From NCBI GenBank assembly GCA_048594975.1, contig JBMDXQ010000014.1:16107-80106 (forward strand): 64,000 nt of DNA, in the 5' to 3' direction. Below are positions 27,044 through 36,888 of this stretch, piece after piece (position 1 is the stretch's first letter; every line of letters begins with the position of its first letter). The notes under the pieces were generated by a model. It was not told where the DNA came from. It did not search any database and was given only the letters and a program-made list of their open reading frames with translations. This stretch comes from JBMDXB01 sp048594975. GTDB lineage: Bacteria > Acidobacteriota > Vicinamibacteria > Vicinamibacterales > 2-12-FULL-66-21. The position numbers and the translations under genes were made by a program.

Positions 27044-27726
27044 GGCTCGGACCGCTCGCCCCGGGGCCGCGCGCCCTCCCTGACGGCGTCTGCGGCACCA
27101 CTCGGCGGCGCGGCATTGGCCGCGGGCTTCGACGGCCCGGCATCCGCTGGTGGCGCGGGCGCCGCGGCGCCGGCAGCGGTTCCCGAGGCGGCGTGAGTTG
27201 CGGCCGCCGGTGCATGTGCACCCGCAGCCGGCTCGTGAAAGCTCAGGATGAAACGGCTGAGCGCCGCGGCCGTCGCCACGTCGAGACCGGGAATCTGGAA
27301 CGTGACGTGCCCGGTGCCTGCGCTGAAGAGCTTCAACGTGGAGAGGCCGAACAGCTTGTCCAGCGGCCCTTGCACCTCCTCCACGTGCTGGATGCGCTTG
27401 ATCGGCTGCACGGCCTCCTTCCTCCAGAACACGCCCGAGCGCACGATCACGTCGTGCCGGCGCACGGCATACCGGATGACGCTCGCGGCCCGATGCGCGA
27501 ACCACGCCACCGCGGCGAACAACGCGAGCACGCCGAGCACGATGGCAAAGCCGAGGATCCGATCGAGAAGCGACACGACCACAGCGACGACGAGGAACGC
27601 GGGCACCCCGGTGAGCGCCACCAGGGCGAGCACGAGGCGCGGGTAGCGGGGGTGCAGCGCGTGCAGCCGCGCCTCGTCGAAGCGCGGCAGCGCCGTAAGA
27701 TCCACGTCTGGGTTGGTGAAGGACAT
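27040..27726 (-). CDS. bPH-domain membrane protein (YdbS-like)
   Basis: About 228 residues from MSFTNPDVDL. Two membrane segments (LVLALVALTGVPAFLVVAVV and FAIVLGVLALFAAVAWFA) are followed by one bPH_2 domain: AVRRHDVIVRSGVFWRKEAV, then RIQHVEEVQGPLDKLFGL, and LKLFSAGTGHVTFQIPGL. The C-terminus is a roughly 70-residue Ala/Pro-rich tail ending in basic residues. It is the usual partner of the YdbT-like protein encoded next with a 4-bp overlap, so the two very likely form a membrane complex. ATG codons 10 residues upstream are possible but give no better fit. Confidence 0.87.
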   Translation of the reverse strand: MSFTNPDVDLTALPRFDEARLHALHPRYPRLVLALVALTGVPAFLVVAVVVSLLDRILGFAIVLGVLALFAAVAWFAHRAASVIRYAVRRHDVIVRSGVFWRKEAVQPIKRIQHVEEVQGPLDKLFGLSTLKLFSAGTGHVTFQIPGLDVATAAALSRFILSFHEPAAGAHAPAAATHAASGTAAGAAAPAPPADAGPSKPAANAAPPSGAADAVREGARPRGERSEP

Positions 27727-27852
27727 GCCGCCGTTCTGATCGTCGCCGCAGTTCATCGGCGCAGAGACCCCGTGCGCGCACGCCCGTTTGCCCTCTGCCG
27801 TCGTGCTCTTGCGCGTGCGGGCCTCAGCGCGCTTCCCACTACCGTCTGCAAT

Positions 27853-28854
27853 TCAGGCGCGGCTGGGCCGCCACGTCTGAAGCACGCGCATGTAGTTGCC
27901 GCGTTCGAAGGCCCCCGGGTCGGGGCAGTTCTCGAGGCTCATGCTGCCCTGGGCCTGTCGCAGCGAGGCATAGTCGTGGTCCTCGAGCCACCGCGCCAGC
28001 TCCTCGCGCACGACCCGCAGGTGCTGCGGCCCGTGCTGGAGAAGCGCCGCGACCAGCTGCACCGCGTGCGCGCCGGCCATGACCGCCTTGAGCGCGTCGA
28101 GCGACGTGTGGACGCCGCCGGTCGCGGCGAGCGATGCCTTGACGCGGCCCGAGAGCGTTGCCAGCGCTCGGACCCGGAGCAGCAGGTCGTTCGAGGTCGA
28201 CAGGTGCAGCCGCGGCACCGCCTCGAGCGCCTCGGGGTCGATGTCGGGCTGGTAGAACCGGTTGAACAACACCAGGCCATCGGCGCCGAGGCCGTCGAGC
28301 TGCTGCGCCAGGTGCGGCAGCGACGAGAAGAACGGCGACACCTTCACGGCGACCGGAATCGTGACGGCCGCCTTCACCAGACGCACCACTTCGATCAGCC
28401 GCCGCTCGACGTCGGCGCCGGTCTCCTTCGGATCGGTGGCGACGTAGTAGAAGTTGATCTCCACCGCGTCGGCCCCCGCCTCTTGGATCTGTCTGGCGTA
28501 GGCCAGCCAGCCTTCGGGTGTCGTGCCGTTGAGCGACCCGATGACGGGCACGCCAACCATGGCCTTGATCCGCTGGATCTGCTCCAGGTAGCGATCGGGC
28601 CCGAGGGCGTACTCGTCGACGCTGGGGAAGTACGAGAGCGCTTCGGCAAACGAGTTCTCATGCGCCAGGATGTTGTGCACTGAGGCAAGCTGCTCGTGTG
28701 TGATCTGCTCCTCGAACAGCGAGTGCATGACGATGGCCGACGCGCCGGCGTCCTCGAGGCGCTTGACCGTGTCGAGATCGTCGACGAGCGGTGAGGCGCC
28801 CGGCATGAGCGGGCTCGGCAGCGAGAATCCCAGATATGTCGTTGACAGGTCCAT
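27853..28854 (-). CDS. Dihydroorotate dehydrogenase-like flavoprotein
   Basis: A 333-residue TIM-barrel FMN protein. It begins MDLSTTYLGFSLPSPLMPGA, has EINFYYVATDP and VAVKVSPFFSSLPHLAQ as substrate and FMN sites, and a C-terminal TGGVHTSLDALKAVMAGAHA phosphate-binding loop. ATG at 28854 has AGGAG six bases upstream, which rules out the longer frame. In many anaerobes and Acidobacteriota this protein is encoded next to pyruvate:ferredoxin oxidoreductase, as here (35 bp). It is distinct from the pyrimidine-pathway PyrD and its true substrate is unknown. Confidence 0.88.
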   Translation of the reverse strand: MDLSTTYLGFSLPSPLMPGASPLVDDLDTVKRLEDAGASAIVMHSLFEEQITHEQLASVHNILAHENSFAEALSYFPSVDEYALGPDRYLEQIQRIKAMVGVPVIGSLNGTTPEGWLAYARQIQEAGADAVEINFYYVATDPKETGADVERRLIEVVRLVKAAVTIPVAVKVSPFFSSLPHLAQQLDGLGADGLVLFNRFYQPDIDPEALEAVPRLHLSTSNDLLLRVRALATLSGRVKASLAATGGVHTSLDALKAVMAGAHAVQLVAALLQHGPQHLRVVREELARWLEDHDYASLRQAQGSMSLENCPDPGAFERGNYMRVLQTWRPSRA

Positions 28855-28889
28855 GCGGTCTCCTGACGCGGGCGGCCCCTCGGGTCGCC

Positions 28890-32447
<3,558 letters not shown>

Positions 32448-32948
32448 GACTGGGGTCTCCATGTGGCGGCCTGTCCGGCCGCGAAGCGTGTGTGTGAGTC
32501 AGGAGGGACCGGCCCGCGGATCGGCCTCGAATGGGGAAACGCAACGGCCGTGCCAGAGGAGGACCCCCTGGCGACACCGAAAAGGCCAGCGTCGCAACGG
32601 GTTAGCGACCGCTCTCAGCCGTCGTCGTGGAGTCTTGCCGAAAAGTCGGCAGCTTCCGAGCGGGCGCGGCGTCGTGCCGTCTCTCGCGGGTCACTCCCGC
32701 CGAGTCGCACGGTAGATATCAGCGTCTCCGCATCCATCTCGACGAATGTCATCCAGCAGTTCTCACTGAAGCCGAATACGGTCGCCCGTTGCCCGGAAGA
32801 CGGGCCCATTGATGTCGGCCAGGATCTGGTGCGCCGAACGGATGCGACGCGGTAAACGTTGGTATTCGTCGTCGCCACGTCTCCTGAGGCTGGCGATCCT
32901 GCTCGCTCGGGCGCTCTTTCTTTGTTCGTCAGTTCTCGCGGCGGCTCA
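32448..32948 (+). other. Intergenic stretch upstream of nifJ
   Basis: About 500 bp between nifJ and the small conserved gene. Overlapping open frames exist on both strands (for example 32615-32956 on the reverse strand and 32809-32994 on the forward strand), but none has a ribosome site or a recognisable family. It presumably holds the nifJ promoter; no convincing -35/-10 or GG-N10-GC box was found for it. Confidence 0.4.
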
Positions 32949-33161
32949 TCACGCAACCTTGCCTAACCCCGGACCCGGATCGCGTCCGTTGTAGTGGTCG
33001 GCATCCTCCTCCACTTGTACGACGAGAGACACCCCGTATTTGTCCTTACGTGCCAGGCACCTGTTGCCGGCGTCCTGGCAATCGAGCATCGCGTCCAGTT
33101 GACGCAGGTTACGCCGTGAAAGCCTGACGAATACCCGGTTATCGATGATCGTGACCAACAT
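32949..33161 (-). CDS. Conserved small hypothetical protein, sigma-54 promoter upstream
   Basis: 70 residues beginning MLVTIIDNRVFVRLSRRNLR, then QLDAMLDCQDAGNRC and VSLVVQVEEDADHYNGRDPG. It has no membrane segment and is predicted to be soluble with mixed alpha/beta structure; two Cys seven residues apart. ATG at 33161 has a strong AAGGAGG seven bases upstream, so it was preferred over one six codons earlier. A GG-N10-GC promoter lies at 33224-33241 and the shared upstream motif at 33333-33351. These place it as the leftmost member of the proposed sigma-54 regulon. Function unknown. Confidence 0.75.
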   Translation of the reverse strand: MLVTIIDNRVFVRLSRRNLRQLDAMLDCQDAGNRCLARKDKYGVSLVVQVEEDADHYNGRDPGPGLGKVA

Positions 33162-33223
33162 GTCCTTCCTCCTTATCACCTCGGGCGCTTGTCGGTTCGC
33201 GCGCTCAGCTTCACGCGCAGTGA

Positions 33224-33241
33224 CCGCAAGTGCGGTTCCAG
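33224..33241 (-). promoter_or_regulatory. Sigma-54 promoter P1
   Basis: Reverse strand: CTGGAACCGCACTTGCGG. It has TGG at -24, TTGC at -12 and exactly ten bases between GG and GC, close to the TGGCAC-N5-TTGC consensus. It lies about 65 bp before the small-gene start, leaving a leader of about 50 nt that contains its AAGGAGG site. Confidence 0.75.
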
Positions 33242-33332
33242 TCGAGTAAGGACCCGGATCTCATTGATTGCCAGCATGTTCTGGCGACCGGCCGGCGCAC
33301 CCGTTGGAGCGCCTGGTGACGTCGCGACGGCA

Positions 33333-33351
33333 GGTGACGAAATGGAGGCGG
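33333..33351 (-). promoter_or_regulatory. Upstream activating motif, site 1
   Basis: Reverse strand: CGCCTCCATTTCGTCACC, sharing ATTTCGTCA plus flanks with four other sites in the window. Its centre lies about 103.5 bp before the -24 GG of P1, one helical turn further than in the other sites. It and P1 are the only structure seen in the 360-bp gap between the small gene and ftsH. Confidence 0.7.
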
Positions 33352-33521
33352 GGAGGAGGTGCTGAATCTCGCGCGTCAGAGGGGACAGATTCAGCGAGCA
33401 AGTACGCGGCTGACGCCACCATCACCGGAGCGTTGCCACGACGCAATCTGTCGGAGCCGATTCGCATTGCGCCGGCGTTGGCTGCGGCGTTCCAGACGGT
33501 CGCGTACGGAGGCGAGATTCA

Positions 33522-35465
33522 TCACACCGCCGTACGGGCTGCGCTCAACAGCGCCTCCCGCACGGCGCCTCCGTCGAGGCTCTCGGCTTTCAGCAGCTGC
33601 GCCGACAGATCGCTGAGCGCGTCACGATGGGCCGCAAGGAGGGCCGTGGCCCGTTCGAACTGCGCGCCGACAATGCGGCGCACTTCGGCATCGATCGTCT
33701 CGTGGGTCGCGGCGCTGACGTCGCTGCCCTCGGCGACCGCGGTTCCCAGGTACTGCAGGTGTTGCCCCGAATACCGGACGGACCCGAGCTTGTCGCTCAT
33801 GCCGAATTCGGTGACCATACGCTTGGCGAGTTGTGTGGCGCGCTGGATGTCGTCGACCGCTCCGGTGCTGATCGTGCCGAACATGACCTGTTCGGCAGCC
33901 CGGCCTCCCATCATCACCGCGATCCGATCCTCGAGCTCCTCCATCGAGAGCAGGTACCGGTCCTCCTTCGGCATCTGCATCGTGTAGCCCAGCGAGCCGC
34001 GGCTGCGCGGGATGATGCTGATCTTGCTGACCGGATCGCCGGTCGGGACCAGGCTGGCGACGATCGCATGGCCGCATTCGTGGCAGGCAACGGTCTCGCG
34101 CTCCTTAGGGTTCATGACCCTGCTGCGCTGCTCGAGGCCACCGAGGACCCGCTCGATTGCCGCCTCGAAGTCGGCGAACGTCACGCCCGCGCTCTGGCGG
34201 CGCGCCGCGAGCAGGGCGGCCTCGTTGACGACGTTCGCCAGGTCGGCGCCGCTGAAGCCGGGTGTGATGCGCGCAGCACGTTCCAGATCGAACTCCGGCA
34301 CGAGAGTGATTCTGCCGCTGTGGATCTGCAGGATCTGCAGCCGCCCGACCAGGTCCGGGTTTCCGAGCACGACCTGCCGATCGAACCGGCCCGCCCGCAG
34401 CAGCGCGGGATCCAGAATCTCGGGGCGGTTGGTGGCCGCCATGATGATGACGGGGTTCTCGGCCCCGGTGTTGAAGCCGTCGATCTCTGCCAGGAGCTGA
34501 TTCAGCGTCTGCTCGCGCTCGTCATTCGTCATCAGGCGGACGCCGCCGCCGCGGCTCTGGCCGATCGCGTCGATCTCGTCGATGAAGACAATCGCCGGCG
34601 CGGCGGCGCGGGCCTGTTCGAAGAGATCGCGCACGCGGGCCGCACCGACTCCGACGAACATCTCGACGAACTCCGAGCCGCTGGTCTCGAAGAAACGGAC
34701 GCCCGCCTCGCCAGCGGTCGCCTTGGCGATCAGCGTCTTGCCCGTACCCGGAGGCCCCACGAGGAGCACGCCTTTCGGAATCCGTCCGCCCAGCTTCGCG
34801 AATCGCTGCGGCGACTTCAGGAATTCGATGATCTCCCGCAGTTCGGCAATCGCCTCGTCGGCGCCGCCGACGTCCTTGAAGGTAACGCCCACTTCCTCCG
34901 TTTTCACCTCGGTCGCCTTGCTCTTGCCGACGCCGAAGATGCCGCCCCCAAGATTGCCTCCGGTGCGCGCCGCAAGGCTGCGACCGGCGAGTGACCAGAG
35001 TCCCATCATCACAACCAGTGGCAACACCCAACTGAGGACAAAGGCCGCAATCGGACTGGGCGGCGTCTTGGCGCGATAGGTCACGTGCGCGGCACCGAGT
35101 TCCTTGATCAGATCCGGATCGCCGTCGGGCGGCGGCAGCGTGGTGAATGGGGTTGTCGCCCGCCCGGCTGCCTGGCCTTCAGGGTCCTTCATCACGCCCT
35201 CGATGAGCGTCCCCAGCGTGACCTCGGTGACATCGCCCGCCGCCAGCTTCACCTTGAACTCGCTGTACGGGATCTCCGCCGCACGAGGAACCAGCGGGGC
35301 GACCAGCGCCTGCAATAACCAGACGCCCATCAGCGCGGCGGCGACATAGGGCAGCCAGCTGGGGATCTGGCTGTTGCGAGATGGTTGATCGTCCGCACCA
35401 GCCGGTCCCGGCTTGGTCGCGCGGCGATGCGCGGACGGCGATTGACGCAATCGTGAAGCAGGCAT
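33522..35465 (-). CDS. ftsH: FtsH-family ATP-dependent zinc metalloprotease
   Basis: About 647 residues. Two membrane segments (WLPYVAAALMGVWLLQALVA and IAAFVLSWVLPLVVMMGLWS) flank a periplasmic FtsH-extracellular domain. Then come AAA+ motifs: Walker A GPPGTGKT (about residue 240), Walker B FIDEIDAIG, SRH AATNRPEILDPALLRAGRFD, and the protease site HECGH (about 466) with a downstream metal-ligand region. It degrades misfolded membrane proteins. ATG at 35465 has AGGAG upstream; an ATG at 35480 overlaps the stop of the preceding small gene (ATGA). It is therefore co-transcribed from the sigma-54 promoter upstream of that gene. The N-terminus is longer and more polar than in E. coli FtsH, so this may be a second, stress-specific copy (inference). 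Confidence 0.93.
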   Translation of the reverse strand: MPASRLRQSPSAHRRATKPGPAGADDQPSRNSQIPSWLPYVAAALMGVWLLQALVAPLVPRAAEIPYSEFKVKLAAGDVTEVTLGTLIEGVMKDPEGQAAGRATTPFTTLPPPDGDPDLIKELGAAHVTYRAKTPPSPIAAFVLSWVLPLVVMMGLWSLAGRSLAARTGGNLGGGIFGVGKSKATEVKTEEVGVTFKDVGGADEAIAELREIIEFLKSPQRFAKLGGRIPKGVLLVGPPGTGKTLIAKATAGEAGVRFFETSGSEFVEMFVGVGAARVRDLFEQARAAAPAIVFIDEIDAIGQSRGGGVRLMTNDEREQTLNQLLAEIDGFNTGAENPVIIMAATNRPEILDPALLRAGRFDRQVVLGNPDLVGRLQILQIHSGRITLVPEFDLERAARITPGFSGADLANVVNEAALLAARRQSAGVTFADFEAAIERVLGGLEQRSRVMNPKERETVACHECGHAIVASLVPTGDPVSKISIIPRSRGSLGYTMQMPKEDRYLLSMEELEDRIAVMMGGRAAEQVMFGTISTGAVDDIQRATQLAKRMVTEFGMSDKLGSVRYSGQHLQYLGTAVAEGSDVSAATHETIDAEVRRIVGAQFERATALLAAHRDALSDLSAQLLKAESLDGGAVREALLSAARTAV

Positions 35466-35476
35466 GGGCTCTCCTG

Positions 35477-35677
35477 TCATACGGCGGCCGGTGACATGGC
35501 CGGCTCATTGGGCGGCCGCACGCGCGTGCGTTCCAGCCGGTCGAACAGGCGTGAGACACGCGGCCGCAACCGGGGCGACGCGTCGCCGAGACACGCCAGG
35601 ATAAAGAGGCCCAGGCCCCACCAGAACGGCGTGAGCAGCGCACAGGCGATCGACGCAGCGGTAATCAGCGCGAACAT
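35477..35677 (-). CDS. Small membrane protein upstream of ftsH
   Basis: 66 residues: MFALITAASIACALLTPFWW and GLGLFILACLG form one or two membrane helices, followed by a basic tail rich in Arg and Pro. The frame is open to 35791, but the sigma-54 promoter at 35704-35720 predicts a transcript start near 35694, which supports ATG at 35677. The stop overlaps an ftsH start by 4 bp. No family recognised; it could be an FtsH accessory or substrate adaptor (speculative). Confidence 0.6.
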   Translation of the reverse strand: MFALITAASIACALLTPFWWGLGLFILACLGDASPRLRPRVSRLFDRLERTRVRPPNEPAMSPAAV

Positions 35678-35703
35678 GGCTAAACTCGTCTCGCTCCCAC
35701 GTT

Positions 35704-35720
35704 CCGCAAACGCCGTTCCA
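35704..35720 (-). promoter_or_regulatory. Sigma-54 promoter P2a (small protein-ftsH)
   Basis: Reverse strand: TGGAACGGCGTTTGCGG, with GG-N10-GC spacing. It is nearly identical to the lipase promoter (TGGAACGACGTTTGCCG). It lies 93.5 bp from the centre of motif site 2. Confidence 0.8.
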
Positions 35721-35803
35721 GGGCCTCCACCGGAGGAGACCGCCGAATCCCGTGATCGCGTGCAGCTTGGTCGAGCGCACCCGCTGCCCACGCCCTCAGC
35801 ATC

Positions 35804-35821
35804 GTGACGAAATCAAGGCAC
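35804..35821 (-). promoter_or_regulatory. Upstream activating motif, site 2 (between divergent promoters)
   Basis: Reverse strand: GTGCCTTGATTTCGTCAC, an imperfect dyad GTGCC-N8-GTCAC. The flanking bases match site 3 over about 26 positions (GTGACGAAATC-A/G-AGGCACGAG-A/G-CGCG). It lies between the ftsH operon and the metallophosphoesterase gene, with one GG-N10-GC promoter on each side. Confidence 0.8.
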
Positions 35822-35898
35822 GAGACGCGCCACCGTCAGCGGACGCGCCTGCGCGGCTGCGGCCACGATTCGATTAGGCCGGAATGGCGCTCCACATG

Positions 35899-35915
35899 GG
35901 GGAATGTCACTTGCT
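35899..35915 (+). promoter_or_regulatory. Sigma-54-type promoter P2b (metallophosphoesterase)
   Basis: Forward strand: GGGGAATGTCACTTGCT, with GG-N10-GC spacing and a good CTTGCT -12 element; the -24 element is weaker. It is 88.5 bp from the centre of motif site 2 on the side opposite to P2a. It overlaps the first possible ATG (35904), which argues for the GTG start at 35928. Confidence 0.55.
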
Positions 35916-35927
35916 GTCGCTGCCCTG

Positions 35928-36851
35928 GTGATCAGGATCGCGCACGTGTCGGATCCACATGTGCTCTCGCGCACGGCCGCCGAGTGGCGCAGCATCGTCT
36001 TCAACAAGCGGGTGACGGGCTATGCCAATCTCCTCCTGCGCCGCGGCCGCGTGCACCGGCGCGAGTATCTGCTGGCCGTGTTCGCGGCGGCGGCGGAGCT
36101 GGCCGACCATGTGGTCGTGACCGGCGATGTCACCAACCTGTCGCTCGAACACGAATACGAGGAAGCCGGCGCGCTGCTCGCCGATGTCGCGCGGCGGACG
36201 GAGGTGACGGTCGTTCCGGGCAACCACGACGCATATCTGCCCGCGACGCATCAGGGCCGGCGCTTTCCCCACCACTTCGGCCGATTCGTCGAAACCGATC
36301 TGCCGGAGTTCGCGCGCGACCTTCCAGCCGGTCCCTTTCCCTGTGTCAAACTGCGCGGCCCGGTCGCGTTCATCGGCTTGTCAAGCGCCGTTCCGCGTCC
36401 CCCATTTGTCGCTGGCGGATACGTCGGCCGGCAGCAGCTGGAAGCGCTCGTGCACCTGCTCGCCCACCCGGCGGTACAGCGGCGCACGCCGGTCGTCTTG
36501 ATCCACCATCCCCCAGTGGATGCACGGCCTCGCCTGATGCAGTTGCGTGACGGTCTCCTGGACGCCGCGGCCCTGCGCGCCGTGCTCGCCCCACTCGCGC
36601 GCGGGATCGTGCTCTTCGGCCACCTCCACGTCCGCCGGCGGTGCACCTTGAGCACGCCAGCGGGGACGATTGACGTCATTGGCGCAAGCGGAGCGGCGCT
36701 GGATCATCGGGATTCCGCGATTCGTGCCGGATTCAATCTCTACGTGGTGGACGATAGCGGCAGCCTGGCGTCAGTCGAGGCTCACGTGCTCGACCCGGTT
36801 CGCGGCGGATTCGACAAGCGGTGTATCACTCAAGCCGCGCGATGCGCCTAG
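35928..36851 (+). CDS. Calcineurin-like metallophosphoesterase
   Basis: About 307 residues. The metal-site motifs are complete: RIAHVSDPHV (D-x-H), VVTGDVTNLS (GD), VVPGNHDAYL (GNHD), VLIHHPPVDA (H) and LFGHLHVRRR (GHxH). It probably hydrolyses a phosphodiester or nucleotide; the substrate cannot be deduced. The start GTG at 35928 makes the protein begin at VIRIAHVSD, the normal family start. It lies 14 bases after the -12 element of promoter P2b, so the mRNA may be nearly leaderless. The frame also allows ATG at 35904, which would overlap the promoter. The UspA/PLD fusion gene follows after 37 bp, probably in the same transcript. Confidence 0.88.
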   Translation: MIRIAHVSDPHVLSRTAAEWRSIVFNKRVTGYANLLLRRGRVHRREYLLAVFAAAAELADHVVVTGDVTNLSLEHEYEEAGALLADVARRTEVTVVPGNHDAYLPATHQGRRFPHHFGRFVETDLPEFARDLPAGPFPCVKLRGPVAFIGLSSAVPRPPFVAGGYVGRQQLEALVHLLAHPAVQRRTPVVLIHHPPVDARPRLMQLRDGLLDAAALRAVLAPLARGIVLFGHLHVRRRCTLSTPAGTIDVIGASGAALDHRDSAIRAGFNLYVVDDSGSLASVEAHVLDPVRGGFDKRCITQAARCA

Positions 36852-36888
36852 GCTCACTTCGGCGCGCGCGGAACCGTGGGCAAATGCC

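Noticed and set aside
32615..32956. Reverse-strand frame of 113 codons upstream of nifJ
   Set aside because: No ribosome site, no recognisable family, overlaps another open frame and the 3' end of the small gene at 32949.
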